Shown: positions 50,168 through 59,970 of the stretch, one piece after another | How positions within the stretch are numbered: the stretch's first letter is position 1 | How the letters are laid out: each line of letters starts with the position of its first letter | Assembly (NCBI GenBank): GCA_050246475.1 | Contig: JBFWVZ010000001.1 | Coordinates: 1-64,000, forward strand | Direction of reading: 5' to 3' | DNA length: 64,000 nucleotides | Source of the DNA: CADEEL01 sp050246475 | GTDB lineage: Bacteria > Pseudomonadota > Alphaproteobacteria > Caulobacterales > Aquidulcibacteraceae | Notes under the pieces: generated by a model | The model's input: the letters and a program-made list of their open reading frames with translations, nothing else | Told to the model about the DNA's origin: nothing | Databases searched by the model: none | Translations under genes and position numbers: made by a program

Positions 50168-51655
50168 ATGGCGTTCTGGAGCCGGACGAAGCCGATCGCT
50201 TCGGGGGAATTGGCCGCGCACCATCAATTGAAGCGCACGCTCGATTGGCCGCATCTGGTGGCGCTGGGCGTCGGCGCGATCGTGGGCATGGGGATCTATG
50301 CGCTGATCGGCGTGGCGGCGGGGACATCGGGCCCGGCGGTGATGGTGTCGTTCGCGATCGTGGGCGCGGTGTGCGCGTGCGTGGCGCTCGCCTACAGCGA
50401 GCTCGCGGCGATGATGCCGGTTTCGGGCGGCGCCTATTCCTACACCTACGCCGCGCTCGGCGAATTGCTGGCGTGGATCGTCGGGTGGGCGCTCATTCTT
50501 GAATATTCGGTCGCGGCGAGCGCGGTGGCGGTCGGGTGGTCAGGCTACGCGGCGGGCTTTCTCGACAGCATCGGGTTCGCGCTGCCGGATGCGATCCGCA
50601 CCGGGCCGAACGATGCGGAGCTTGTGGCTGCGCTGCAAAGCATCGGCTTGCCGATTGGCGACTATGCGGGGCCGGCGCAGGCGCCGGGCGGGATGATCAA
50701 CGTGCCCGCGATCGTCATCATCTTCATCGTCGCGGGGCTCTTGATCCTCGGCGCGCGGGAGAGCGCGAACGTCAACAACGTGCTTGTCGTCATCAAGCTC
50801 ATCGCGCTGGCGGCGTTCATCGTCCTGGCGCTCCCCTTCTTCAACAGCGCCAATTTCGAACCGTTCGCGCCGTTCGGGTGGGGCGCGACGCGCGTCAGCG
50901 AAGGCACGACCGTCGGCGTGATGGCGGGCGCGGCGATCATCTTCTTCGCGTTCTACGGATTCGACGCGGTCTCCACCGCGGCGGAGGAGACGAAGAATCC
51001 CGGCCGCAACATGGTGATCGGGATCGTGGGCTCGATGCTGGTCTGCACCGTGCTTTACATGGCGGTGGCGGCGGCGGCGCTCGGGGCGATGCGGTTCGAT
51101 CAATTCGCGACGAGCCCTGAGCCGCTCGCGCATATTCTGCAGACGCTTGGGCAAGGGGCGGCAGCGGGCGTCATCCGCGCGGCGGTGATCGTGGCGGTGC
51201 CATCGGTCATCCTCGCGCTGATGTACGGGCAGAGCCGCATCTTCTTCGTGATGGCGCGCGACGGGCTTCTGCCTTCGGGCATGGGGCGCGTGCATGCGCG
51301 CTTCGGCACGCCTGTCGTGATGACGTTCGCGGTGGCGGTGGTGTGCGCGCTCATTGCGGGCTTTCTGCCCCTTCGCGACATCGCGCTGCTCGCCAATGCG
51401 GGGACGCTTGCTGCGTTCATCGCGGTGGGCGTTTCGGTTCTGGTGCTGCGCGCGCGCATGCCGGCGCAAGAGCGGCCGTTCCGAACGCCGTTCGTGTGGG
51501 TTGTCGCGCCGCTGGCGATTCTCGGGTGCGCCTATCTCTTCACCAGCCTCACGCAGCGCACGATCACGTGGTTCTTCATTTGGATGGGGATCGGGCTCGT
51601 CGTCTATCTGCTCTACGGCGTCAGGAAGAGCGCGCTGGCGCGGCGCGCGGCTTAA
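50168..51655 (+). CDS. APC family amino acid permease
   Basis: A 495-aa permease with 12 or more membrane helices. Helix 1 GVGAIVGMGIYALIGVAAG has the glycine-rich unwound substrate site of the APC fold; AEETKNPGRN in loop 6-7 and PSVILALMYGQSRIFFVMARDGLLP match the cationic amino acid transporter (YfnA/CAT-like) subgroup. A likely amino acid importer or exchanger at the inner membrane; substrate unproven. ATG at 50168 with strong GGGGGGAG ribosome site. Ends with a 4-base overlap (TTAA) with the PH-domain gene. Confidence 0.9.
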   Translation: MAFWSRTKPIASGELAAHHQLKRTLDWPHLVALGVGAIVGMGIYALIGVAAGTSGPAVMVSFAIVGAVCACVALAYSELAAMMPVSGGAYSYTYAALGELLAWIVGWALILEYSVAASAVAVGWSGYAAGFLDSIGFALPDAIRTGPNDAELVAALQSIGLPIGDYAGPAQAPGGMINVPAIVIIFIVAGLLILGARESANVNNVLVVIKLIALAAFIVLALPFFNSANFEPFAPFGWGATRVSEGTTVGVMAGAAIIFFAFYGFDAVSTAAEETKNPGRNMVIGIVGSMLVCTVLYMAVAAAALGAMRFDQFATSPEPLAHILQTLGQGAAAGVIRAAVIVAVPSVILALMYGQSRIFFVMARDGLLPSGMGRVHARFGTPVVMTFAVAVVCALIAGFLPLRDIALLANAGTLAAFIAVGVSVLVLRARMPAQERPFRTPFVWVVAPLAILGCAYLFTSLTQRTITWFFIWMGIGLVVYLLYGVRKSALARRAA

Positions 51656-52092
51656 GCGGGTTCAGGCTCTGGACGCCGTGCTTCGTGCGCGGCGCTCCGG
51701 CCGTTCTCGATGGCGCGGCGGAATTCGATGGGCTCCGCCATCGGCGGAAAGACGATGCGCGCCTCCCCCGTGCCGGTGACGATCAAGCGCCCGTAGCCGA
51801 AGATGCGCCCGATGATGGATTGCTCGAGCTGCACGCCTTCTACGCTGGAGACGGCGAGTTCCTGGGTGTCGCGCGCAATCAAGCCGCGCTTCAGGATGAC
51901 GCGCTGATCGGTGACGGCGAACTCGGTCGTCAGCATGTGGATTGCGGCGATCGCGAAGATGATCACACCGACGACGAAAACGCCCAGAAGAAGAAGCACC
52001 GCCCAAGCCGCGAGCCAGAAGACGAGCGGCCAGCGGCCGCGCATTTCGATCGTCTCGTTCTCGGCCAGGCTTTGATCGACATATTGGGCCAT
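51652..52092 (-). CDS. Bacterial PH-domain membrane protein
   Basis: A 146-aa protein with two membrane helices (VFWLAAWAVLLLLGVFVVG region) followed by a bPH2-type pleckstrin-homology domain: TEFAVTDQRVILKRGLIARDTQELAVSSVEGVQ broadly, then IFGYGRLIVTGTGEA. The YdbS-like family is of unknown function and sits in the inner membrane. Ends with Pro/Glu-rich tail. Confidence 0.85.
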   Translation of the reverse strand: MAQYVDQSLAENETIEMRGRWPLVFWLAAWAVLLLLGVFVVGVIIFAIAAIHMLTTEFAVTDQRVILKRGLIARDTQELAVSSVEGVQLEQSIIGRIFGYGRLIVTGTGEARIVFPPMAEPIEFRRAIENGRSAAHEARRPEPEPA

Positions 52093-52249
52093 GGGCGGCG
52101 CGCCTTTCGCTCAATCGGGTCAAACGCGCTTGGGGCGCACGCGTTCAATATAGCGCAAGCTTGAGGATTGCTAAGGCGCGCCCTCCCCTCCTCTGCTTTG
52201 CCGGAGGGCGGCCCATTCGTGTAGAAGGCCGCCAACAGGAGCGTCTTTC

Positions 52250-53218
52250 ATGGCCGATCAGGGCGCGCTTCACCCGCCGGGGCGGGGGCGCATTTACGAG
52301 GACATCACGCAGACGATCGGCGACACGCCGCTGGTGCGCTTGAAGAAGCTCGCCAAAGCGCACGGCGTCTCCGGCGAGATCCTCGGCAAGCTCGAATTCT
52401 TCAATCCGATCGCTTCGGTGAAGGACCGCATCGGCGTCGCCATGATCGAGGAGCTGGAGCGGCAAGGGCGCTTGAGCGGCGACAGCGTCTTGGTGGAGCC
52501 GACGAGCGGCAACACCGGGATCGCGCTCGCGTTCGTGGCGGCGCAGAAGGGCTACCGGCTCATTCTCGTCATGCCGGAGACGATGAGCTTGGAGCGCCGG
52601 AAGATGCTGGCGCTCTTCGGCGCGGAGCTGGTGCTGACGCCGGGCGCGGAAGGCATGCGCGGCGCGGTTTCGCGCGCGAACGAGATCGTGGCGCAAAACC
52701 CCAAAGCCGTCATGCCGCAGCAATTCGCCAATCCGGCCAATCCGGAAATTCACCGCAAGACGACGGCGGAGGAAATCTGGAACGATACGAACGGCGCGCT
52801 CGATTATTTCATCGCGGGCGTCGGCACGGGCGGAACGATCACGGGCGTGGGGCAAGTGCTGAAGCAGCGTTTGCCGGAATTGAAAGTGATCGCGGTGGAG
52901 CCCGAAGCCTCGCCGGTGCTTTCAGGCGGCGCGCCGGGGCCGCACAAAATTCAAGGAATCGGCGGCGGGTTCATTCCCGACATTCTGGACACGGCGATCT
53001 ACGACGAGGTCGTCACCGTCTCCAACGATGAGAGCTTCGCAACGGCGCGGGAAGCGGCGCGGCTTGAAGGGCTGCCGGGCGGGATTTCCTCCGGCGCGGC
53101 GCTGGCGGCGGCGCTCAAGGTTGCGAAGCGACCCGAAGCGCATGGGAAGCGCCTCGTCGTCATCATCCCCTCCTTCGCGGAGCGGTATTTGTCGACGGCT
53201 TTGTTTGAGGGGCTTTAG
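52250..53218 (+). CDS. cysK: Cysteine synthase A
   Basis: A 322-aa PLP-dependent O-acetylserine sulfhydrylase. IGDTPLVRLKK, the PLP lysine in NPIASVKDRIG, substrate loop PTSGNTGIAL, phosphate loop GVGTGGTITGVG and the late PGGISSGAALAAAL are all present. Converts O-acetylserine and sulfide to cysteine. Longer N-terminus than usual by about 8 residues (DQGALHPPGRG). No CysB site or S-box seen upstream. Confidence 0.94.
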   Translation: MADQGALHPPGRGRIYEDITQTIGDTPLVRLKKLAKAHGVSGEILGKLEFFNPIASVKDRIGVAMIEELERQGRLSGDSVLVEPTSGNTGIALAFVAAQKGYRLILVMPETMSLERRKMLALFGAELVLTPGAEGMRGAVSRANEIVAQNPKAVMPQQFANPANPEIHRKTTAEEIWNDTNGALDYFIAGVGTGGTITGVGQVLKQRLPELKVIAVEPEASPVLSGGAPGPHKIQGIGGGFIPDILDTAIYDEVVTVSNDESFATAREAARLEGLPGGISSGAALAAALKVAKRPEAHGKRLVVIIPSFAERYLSTALFEGL

Positions 53219-53353
53219 GGGCGCGAAACCGCCGAGGCTGGCCCGATTCAGACCGCTCGCACGAACGTGGGCGCGGAATGCAGCGGACCCGTTCAGCCGT
53301 AGGCGCAGACTACTCTACCGTGAACTTTCCGGCGGTTCTGCTAGTTGGACGCG

Positions 53354-54499
53354 ATGAAGTCTCGCGCTTTCATGCTCGGCTGCCTCGCGCCGGGTCTACT
53401 TGTCGCACTGGCGATGATAGCGACCGTCTCGAATTTTCTCGGCTGGATTCCGCTGCCGTGGTCGCCGCTGCCGCCCGCTATCGGAGAAACCTACAATATC
53501 CGTTCGGCAATTGCAGCGGCGCTCTCCGTCGATGCCGCCGGCGGCGATGTACGAGACGCGACCAATGAGATTGAGCGGCTTCCAGTGTTCGGATGTGCGA
53601 GGACTGAGGCTCTTGCGGATGGAAGAGAGCGCTGCACACAACGATTCGGTCCCTACATGGACAAGCGACCGTTGCGTATTAGAGCATATAGTGCGTTAGC
53701 GCAGGTCTATCTCAATTGGGACAACGAGGAAGATCGCTTCGGCGCTGATGCACGACCATCGAGGGCCTTGATGGCTCGCGTCGCGCAGCGACTTGAAGGC
53801 GACCCGATGCGCACCGTCGTCGCAGCGACCCACGTGCCGGAAGCACTGGAAGGCGCAAGCCACGTGCCTATTGCCGCTGCGATCTATCACGACCTGGGAG
53901 ACAACTCCGGTTTCCGGCGTTCCATGCAGCGGCATTGCGGCCGGAATAGTTGTGGCTTCGCTGAGAGACTGTTTCTCGATGATCTCGATGGCGCGACACG
54001 CGCGGCAGAGGAGTTCGATTTCGAGAATGGGAACATGGGCCAGCGAGGCATCTACACCGGGCATCGTTTGGCGTTGTTGCACTATCTCTTAGCGCGGGGG
54101 CGCTCGGAGCTTGCGTTGCGTATGGCACGGGTGCTGATGCGAGACTTCGACGGTTATCCGGTCGAAGTCTCAGAGGCGCTGACGGCGATTTTCTCGATCG
54201 CTCCGCGCGAGCAATTCGTCGCTTGGATTGAAGAAAAGGACACCGCGGCGCGCGCGCGGCCTGGAACTCAAAGCGCCTCGGCAGCGGCGATCGCAATACA
54301 CGGATGGGGCTTACTCGAAGAGAGCGATCGTGTCGAAGGCTTGCTGCGTCATTGGGCGCCGATAGCAGCAAACGAGACCCCAGGGCGATGCACATTGGCG
54401 GGCCCCATCACGCGCATGGGCGAACCGCCACGTGAAGGAGAAACGCCCGCCTGCCTACAACCGTATAAGGCGCTCATGGGTCTTCCCGTCGACTACTAA
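53354..54499 (+). CDS. Membrane-anchored hypothetical protein
   Basis: A 381-aa protein with an N-terminal membrane anchor (FMLGCLAPGLLVALAMIATV) and a large extracytoplasmic helical domain with repeat-like helical hairpins (ALMARVAQRLEGDP, LALLHYLLARGRSELALRMARVLMRDF), suggestive of a TPR/HEAT-like solenoid. Ten or so cysteines, some possibly paired. No family recognised. ATG at 53354; a TTG three codons earlier is possible. Slightly less GC-rich than cysK. Confidence 0.55.
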   Translation: MKSRAFMLGCLAPGLLVALAMIATVSNFLGWIPLPWSPLPPAIGETYNIRSAIAAALSVDAAGGDVRDATNEIERLPVFGCARTEALADGRERCTQRFGPYMDKRPLRIRAYSALAQVYLNWDNEEDRFGADARPSRALMARVAQRLEGDPMRTVVAATHVPEALEGASHVPIAAAIYHDLGDNSGFRRSMQRHCGRNSCGFAERLFLDDLDGATRAAEEFDFENGNMGQRGIYTGHRLALLHYLLARGRSELALRMARVLMRDFDGYPVEVSEALTAIFSIAPREQFVAWIEEKDTAARARPGTQSASAAAIAIHGWGLLEESDRVEGLLRHWAPIAANETPGRCTLAGPITRMGEPPREGETPACLQPYKALMGLPVDY

Positions 54500-54507
54500 C
54501 GGGACGC

Positions 54508-54532
54508 GTCCGCCTCCGGCCAAAGCGGACAT
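54508..54532. repeat. Degenerate dispersed intergenic repeat, copy B
   Basis: GTCCGCCTCCGGCCAAAGC followed by GGACAT, related to 22442-22467 (most positions identical, one-base length difference). Confidence 0.4.
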
Positions 54533-54569
54533 GGCGTGAACGACGCCGCGCTCTTAGATATCGTGCGGC

Positions 54570-55367
54570 ATGGGCGCCACTTTCACCCCCGACGAGCTTG
54601 AGCGCTATGAGCGCCATATCCTGCTGAAGGAGATCGGCGGGGCGGGGCAGCAGCGGCTCAAGGCCGCGCATATCGTGATCCTCGGCATGGGCGGCTTGGG
54701 GGCGCCGGCGGCGCTTTATCTCGCGGCGGCAGGAACTGGGACACTGACGCTGATCGACCCAGACACGGTCTCGCTCTCCAATTTGCAGCGGCAAGTGCTT
54801 TATCGCAGCGGCGACGTGGGATCGGCGAAAGTCTCGCAAGCGGCGGACGCGCTCAAGGCGCTCAATCCGGAGATCGTTGTTCATCCGTATACGGAACGCC
54901 TCGACTTAGCCAATGCGGCGCAACTGCTCAGCGGCGCCGATCTCGTGCTCGACGGTTGCGACAGCTTCGAGACGCGGTTTGCGGTCAACGACTTTTGCAA
55001 TGCGGCGGGGAAGATTCTCATCTCCGGCGCGGTGGGGCGCTGGGCGGGGCAAGTGGCGACGTTCAAATCCGGGCTGACGCGCGGCAAGCCCATCGCTGAG
55101 CGCCTCCCCTGCTATCGCTGCCTCGTGCCGGACATTCCGCCGGACGCGGAGCACTGCGACGAGATGGGGATCGTGGGCGCGCTCACGGGCGTCATCGGGA
55201 GCCTCATGGCGCTTGAAGCCATCAAAGAAATCGCGGGCGCGGGCGAGAGCCTCGCCGGGCGCTTGCTGCTCTACGATGGGCTCAAAGGCGAAAGCCGCAC
55301 TGTCGCGCTCCGCGCCGATCCGGACTGCGCCACGTGCGGCGTTGGCGCGGGAGACGCGCGGCGCTAA
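54570..55367 (+). CDS. ThiF/MoeB/HesA family adenylyltransferase
   Basis: A 265-aa E1-like enzyme: ATP loop ILGMGGLGAPAALYLAAAG, the DPDTVSLSNLQRQVLY motif, and two CxxC zinc pairs (CYRC and CATC). MoeB and ThiF activate the C-terminal glycine of MoaD or ThiS by adenylation for molybdopterin or thiamine synthesis. Without moaD/thiS here, either assignment is open; the lack of a rhodanese domain fits bacterial MoeB/ThiF. Confidence 0.85.
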   Translation: MGATFTPDELERYERHILLKEIGGAGQQRLKAAHIVILGMGGLGAPAALYLAAAGTGTLTLIDPDTVSLSNLQRQVLYRSGDVGSAKVSQAADALKALNPEIVVHPYTERLDLANAAQLLSGADLVLDGCDSFETRFAVNDFCNAAGKILISGAVGRWAGQVATFKSGLTRGKPIAERLPCYRCLVPDIPPDAEHCDEMGIVGALTGVIGSLMALEAIKEIAGAGESLAGRLLLYDGLKGESRTVALRADPDCATCGVGAGDARR

Positions 55368-55397
55368 GGTCCCGCCCGCTCCGGAGGGGACGGACCT

Positions 55398-56423
55398 ATG
55401 CGCGGATTTCTGATTGGGCTGCTCATTCTGATCGGGCTTGGCGCGCTCGTCGCGGCCGGGGGCTATTTCACGCTGCGGCGCCCCGACATTCCGCTCGCGA
55501 CGCTCGAACAGCGCTACGGCGATCAGCGCTCGCAATACCAGGACTTGCCTAACGGCGTGCGGATGCATTTCCGCGACGAGGGCGTGCAGACGCGCCCAAC
55601 GCTCCTCTTGGTGCACGGGTTCTCATCCTCCTTGCACACTTGGGAGCCGTGGACCCGGATCCTTTCGGATCGCTACAGACTGATTTCGATCGATTTGCCG
55701 GGCCATGGGCTGACCGACGCGCCGGCCACTTACGAGCCTTCAACCGCGCAATATGCGCGCGACATCGAAGCGTTCGCGCGCGCACGTGGGATCGAGCATT
55801 TCGCGCTCGCCGGCAATTCGATGGGCGGGCATGTGGCGTGGGAATATGCGCTTGCACACCCCAACCAGCTCGATGCGCTCATTCTCGTCGATGCGGCGGG
55901 CTGGGCGGAGACCCGTTCGGAAAGCCAGAACGATCCGCAGATTTTCCGGCTGCTGCGCAACCCCGTCCTTGGGCCGTTGCTCATCCAGCTCGACAATACG
56001 CGGCTCGTGCGCGAGGGCTTGCGCGGCAGCTTCCACGATCCAGCGTTCGCGAACGACGGCATGGTTCGCCGCTATATCGAACTGGCGCGCGCGCCGGGGC
56101 ATCGCGAAATTCTACGCCGGCTTTTGATCGGCTCGCGCGACGGGCGCCCGGCGACAAACGAATTGCTCGCAGGCATCCGGACGCCGACGCTCATCCTGCA
56201 CGGCGGCGCCGATACGCTGGTGCCCGTCGAGCATGGACGGCAATTCGCCGGCGCCATACCGGGATCGGATCTTGTGATCTGGGAAGACGACGGCCACCTG
56301 CCGCAGGAAGAGCATCCGCAGCGATCGGCGGACGCCTTGGCCGCGTTCCTCGCGCGGGTCTATGAGCAGCAGGCGATCGGTTCGCCGCTCGAACCACAAC
56401 AAAACGTCACGCCCGCGCAATAG
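55398..56423 (+). CDS. Alpha/beta hydrolase, membrane anchored
   Basis: A 341-aa alpha/beta hydrolase. An N-terminal membrane helix (FLIGLLILIGLGALVAAGG) anchors it to the inner membrane. HGF in LLVHGFSSSLHTWE is the oxyanion region, GNSMGG the nucleophile elbow (Ser about residue 147), GGADTLVPVEHG provides the acid and EDDGHLPQEEHP the histidine. Substrate unknown; related to ester hydrolases and C-C hydrolases. Same strand as the following phoD gene. Confidence 0.85.
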   Translation: MRGFLIGLLILIGLGALVAAGGYFTLRRPDIPLATLEQRYGDQRSQYQDLPNGVRMHFRDEGVQTRPTLLLVHGFSSSLHTWEPWTRILSDRYRLISIDLPGHGLTDAPATYEPSTAQYARDIEAFARARGIEHFALAGNSMGGHVAWEYALAHPNQLDALILVDAAGWAETRSESQNDPQIFRLLRNPVLGPLLIQLDNTRLVREGLRGSFHDPAFANDGMVRRYIELARAPGHREILRRLLIGSRDGRPATNELLAGIRTPTLILHGGADTLVPVEHGRQFAGAIPGSDLVIWEDDGHLPQEEHPQRSADALAAFLARVYEQQAIGSPLEPQQNVTPAQ

Positions 56424-56453
56424 AAGCGACGCGTTCTTGGGGAGGACCGGACC

Positions 56454-58115
56454 ATGGAGCTTTCACGCCGCTCATTGCTGATCGCGGCTTCGCTCGCGGC
56501 TGCGCCGACGCCCGCTTGGGCGCGCAGGCTCTCGCCGGGGCAATTCACGCACGGCGTGGCCTCGGGCGATCCGACCGCCTCCTCCGTCATTCTGTGGACG
56601 CGCTTCCGCTTCGACGCGAACGGCGACGGGCGCGTCGGCTGGGAGATTTCGGAGGATGAGAATTTCGCGCGCGTCGCGCGGCGCGGCACGCTGACGGCGC
56701 GGCCGGCGAACGATTATTGCGTGAAGGTCGATGCGCGCGGGCTGCAACCGGGGCGCACGTATTTCTATCGCTTCCTCGGCGCGGCGGGCCCATCGGTGAC
56801 GGGCGTGACGCGCACGGCGCCGGCGACGGGCGACGTTCCGCTCCGGTTTGCGATGTTCTCCTGCGCCAACATCGCGTTCGGGTATTTCCATGCGTACGGG
56901 CACGCGGCGCAGCGCGCGGACATCGATATCGCGCTGCATCTCGGGGACTATTTCTACGAGTATCCGCCAAACGTCTATCCGGGGCGCGAGCTCAGCATCG
57001 CGGAACGCGTGCCTGAACCGCGCACCGAGACGGTGACCAACGCGCACTACAATCAGCGGCTCGGCTCCTATCATCTCGACCCCGATCTTCAGGAGTTGCG
57101 GCGCCTGAAGCCGCTCTCCGTCGTCTGGGACGATCACGAGATCGCCAACAACACTTACCGGGACGGCGCGCAAAATCATCAGCCCGCGGAGGGAAGCTGG
57201 GCCGACCGCGTTGCGGGCGCGCACAAGGCTTATTTCGATTGGATGCCGATCCGCTCGAACGACCGCGCGCATGCGCGCATCTACCGGACAATCGATTGGG
57301 GTTCGACGGCGCGGATCATCCTGCTCGACACGCGCTTCATTGGGCGCCAGCGCGAGCTCGAGTATGACGCGATCGTCGCGGCGGCGGCGCAAGGGCCGGC
57401 GGCCGCACTTGCAGCGGTGTCAGAATTCCGCACGCAGCTTGAGGATCCTTCGCGCACGATGATGGGCGCGACGCAGGAGCGCTGGCTCAACCAGCAGCTC
57501 GCGGGCTCGAAGCGGCGCGGGCAAGCCTGGCAAGTGCTGGCGCAGCAGGTGGTGATGGGGCGCCAGCTTGCGCCGCAAGGCATTTCGCGGCTGCTGCCGG
57601 CGGATGTGAGCGCGGGAACGCGGCGCTATGTATCGGGCGGCGAACAGCTCGGCGCGCTGGGGCTGCCGCTCAATCTCGACGCCTGGGACGGCTATCCGGC
57701 GGCGCGCCAGCGCGTGCTCGACGCGTGCGTGCGCGACGGGACGAACGCGCTCGTCATCGGCGGCGACAGCCATCATTGCTGGGTCAACAATCTGGAAGCC
57801 GCGGGCGGGGGGCGCATGGCGGCTGTCGAATTCGCGGGCGGGAGCGTCTCCTCCGGCGGGTTCGAAACTGCGCTCACCAATGCGCAGCCGGGCGAACGCG
57901 AAAGCATGATGCGCTCCGGCAATCCGAACATGGCATGGTGCGATGTTTCGCATCGCGGCTATGGCGCGATCACGCTCACGCGCGACGCGTGCGAGGCGGA
58001 ATGGGTGGCGTTCCCGAGCGTGCGCGAGCGCGAACGGCCAGAGCCCACAATCACGCGGCTCACCAGCCGTGCAAGCGAGGCGAACGGGCCAAGCGCGTGG
58101 CAGGTTCCTGCTTAG
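56454..58115 (+). CDS. phoD: Alkaline phosphatase D, Tat-exported
   Basis: A 553-aa PhoD-type phosphodiesterase/phosphatase. Tat signal MELSRRSLLIAASLAAAPTP (twin Arg), N-terminal beta domain (GVASGDPTASSVILWTRF), then the metallophosphatase core: CANIAFGYFHAYGHAAQ, HLGDYFYEYP, WDDHEIANNTYRDG, GDSHHCWVNNLE. Metal ions are probably Fe and Ca as in known PhoD. Hydrolyses phosphodiesters outside the cell under phosphate limitation. No Pho box found by eye. GGAGG ribosome site. Confidence 0.92.
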   Translation: MELSRRSLLIAASLAAAPTPAWARRLSPGQFTHGVASGDPTASSVILWTRFRFDANGDGRVGWEISEDENFARVARRGTLTARPANDYCVKVDARGLQPGRTYFYRFLGAAGPSVTGVTRTAPATGDVPLRFAMFSCANIAFGYFHAYGHAAQRADIDIALHLGDYFYEYPPNVYPGRELSIAERVPEPRTETVTNAHYNQRLGSYHLDPDLQELRRLKPLSVVWDDHEIANNTYRDGAQNHQPAEGSWADRVAGAHKAYFDWMPIRSNDRAHARIYRTIDWGSTARIILLDTRFIGRQRELEYDAIVAAAAQGPAAALAAVSEFRTQLEDPSRTMMGATQERWLNQQLAGSKRRGQAWQVLAQQVVMGRQLAPQGISRLLPADVSAGTRRYVSGGEQLGALGLPLNLDAWDGYPAARQRVLDACVRDGTNALVIGGDSHHCWVNNLEAAGGGRMAAVEFAGGSVSSGGFETALTNAQPGERESMMRSGNPNMAWCDVSHRGYGAITLTRDACEAEWVAFPSVRERERPEPTITRLTSRASEANGPSAWQVPA

Positions 58116-58171
58116 TCCGGGTACGGAAGAGTTTCGCTCCACGCCCTGCCCCTCACCTCGTGGGGAGGGGG

Positions 58172-59158
58172 TTAGAGCATCGCCGGAATGACGCGATCCG
58201 GCGGCTTGTGGCCGTCGGCGAAGGTCTTGATGTTGATGATGACCTTCTCGCCCATATCGATGCGGCCTTCGATGGTGCCTGAGCCCATGTGCGGCAAGAG
58301 CACCACGTTGGGGAGCTTCTTGAGCTTCGGGTTGATGGCGGGTTCGTTCTCGAAGACGTCGAGCCCGGCGCCGGCCAATTCCTTCTTCTCCAGCATGCGC
58401 GCGAGGGCGGCTTCATCGATCACTTCGCCGCGGGCCGTGTTCACGATGTAGGCGTGCGGCTTCAAGAGCGCCAAGCGGCGCGCGGAAAGCAAGTGATAGG
58501 TCGCGGGCGTGTGGGGGCAGTTGACGGAGATGATGTCCATCCGCGCGAGCATCTGATCGAGGCTCTCCCAGTACGTCGCCTCCAGATCGGCTTCGATCTG
58601 CGCGGGCACCTTGCGGCGGTTGTGATAGTGGATCTGCAGACCGAACGCCTTGGCGCGGCGCGCGACGGCTTGGCCGATGCGGCCCATGCCGATGATGCCC
58701 AAGCGCTTGCCCCAGATGCGGCGGCCCAGCATCCATGTGGGGGACCAGCCGGTGAATTGATCGGCTTCGATCACCTTCACGCCTTCAACGATGCGGCGCG
58801 GCACGGCGAGGATCAAAGCCATCGTCATGTCGGCTGTATCGTCCGTCAGGACGCCCGGCGTGTTGGTGACGGTGATGCCGCGCTGCACGGCGGTCTGCAC
58901 GTCGATGTTGTCAACGCCGGCGCCGAATTGCGCGATGAGGCGCAGGCGATCATCGGCGCGCGCGAGCACGCGGGAATCCAGGCGATCGCTCACCGTGGGC
59001 ACCAGCACATCGGCGCGGGCCATGGCGGCGACCAGCTCCTCGGCGCTCAAGGGCTTGTCCTCGAGGTTCAGTTCCGCATCGAACAGCTCCCGCATCCGGG
59101 TCTCGACCGGATCGGGCAGCTTCCTGGTGACGACGACTTTCAGCTTGGACGCGGGCAT
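58172..59158 (-). CDS. D-2-hydroxyacid dehydrogenase (glyoxylate reductase-like)
   Basis: A 328-aa NAD(P)-dependent D-2-hydroxyacid dehydrogenase. GMGRIGQAVARRAKAFG is the nucleotide loop; the substrate arginine lies in NTARGEVIDE, glutamate in GLDVFENEP, histidine in LPHMGSGTIEGR. Best fits glyoxylate/hydroxypyruvate reductase or glycerate dehydrogenase. ATG at 59158. Divergent from the SH3-domain gene, a frequent alphaproteobacterial arrangement. A short CCCCTC/GAGGGG hairpin (58149-58170) lies next to its 3' end. Confidence 0.9.
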   Translation of the reverse strand: MPASKLKVVVTRKLPDPVETRMRELFDAELNLEDKPLSAEELVAAMARADVLVPTVSDRLDSRVLARADDRLRLIAQFGAGVDNIDVQTAVQRGITVTNTPGVLTDDTADMTMALILAVPRRIVEGVKVIEADQFTGWSPTWMLGRRIWGKRLGIIGMGRIGQAVARRAKAFGLQIHYHNRRKVPAQIEADLEATYWESLDQMLARMDIISVNCPHTPATYHLLSARRLALLKPHAYIVNTARGEVIDEAALARMLEKKELAGAGLDVFENEPAINPKLKKLPNVVLLPHMGSGTIEGRIDMGEKVIINIKTFADGHKPPDRVIPAML

Positions 59159-59323
59159 TTCTTCTTCTTCGGCCGCCGCGAACCCAAGCGGCGCGATTTC
59201 TCTAACGCGGCGCAGCAAATGTTGAAAGCAGGCGCGAAAACATGGGTCCCCTGCCCGGCGCGTTAAGCCCGCATTGACGGCGCCCTGCTAGGAAAACCGC
59301 CCATCCCCGAACGGGAGGCTTCG

Positions 59324-59857
59324 ATGACACGCCGCGCAAAAGGCGCCGCGATCCTTTTGGCCGTCGCCCTCGGCGCGCTCGCCAGCGCGGCCAGCGCGAC
59401 GGAAGGCGCGCGCGTCGGGCCGGATTCGGGCGAGCCCGTGCCGCGCTTCATGGCGCTCCGGGGCGATCACGTGAACGGGCGACGCGGCCCCGGCACGCAG
59501 CACCGGATCGATTGGATTTACCGCACGCCCGGGCTTCCCTTGCTGGTGACGGCGGAAAGCGGGCCGTGGCGGCGGGTGCGCGACCCGGACGGCGCCGAGG
59601 TGTGGATGCATTCGGCCTATCTGGAGAGCCGGCGCACGATTTATGTGCGCGGCGAACGGCTCGGCAGCGCGGCGCTCAGGCAGGAGCCCGACGCGGATTC
59701 GCGAGTCATCGCGTATCTCGAGCGCGGGGTCGTCGGGGAATTGGCGGCGTGCCGCGGGGAGTGGCGCCAGCTTCGGGTGGACAACCGGCGCGGCTGGGCG
59801 GAAGCCTCCGACCTTTGGGGCGCGCAGAGCTGCGCGGCCGAAGCCCAGGAAGAATAA
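59324..59857 (+). CDS. SH3-domain periplasmic protein
   Basis: A 177-aa exported protein with signal peptide (AILLAVALGALASAASA). Two SH3b units follow: GDHVNGRRGPGTQHRIDWIYR and RGERLGSAALRQEPDADSR, each with a downstream W-x-x-V/L strand. Probably binds peptidoglycan or acts as an adaptor. The family ('SH3 domain-containing protein') commonly accompanies the divergent hydroxyacid dehydrogenase. Function unproven. Confidence 0.8.
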   Translation: MTRRAKGAAILLAVALGALASAASATEGARVGPDSGEPVPRFMALRGDHVNGRRGPGTQHRIDWIYRTPGLPLLVTAESGPWRRVRDPDGAEVWMHSAYLESRRTIYVRGERLGSAALRQEPDADSRVIAYLERGVVGELAACRGEWRQLRVDNRRGWAEASDLWGAQSCAAEAQEE

Positions 59858-59970
59858 GCCCGCTTCGCCGCGGAGCGGATGCGCGCATCCGCGCACCCGC
59901 GCTCGTATGGACGCCGGGTGCGCGCGCCCCTATCTCGTCGCCCAACGCGCAGCGCGGTTCGGGGACGATC

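Noticed and set aside
52093..52249. Riboswitch or leader before cysK
   Set aside because: No S-box-like or other recognisable structured leader in this 157-base gap.
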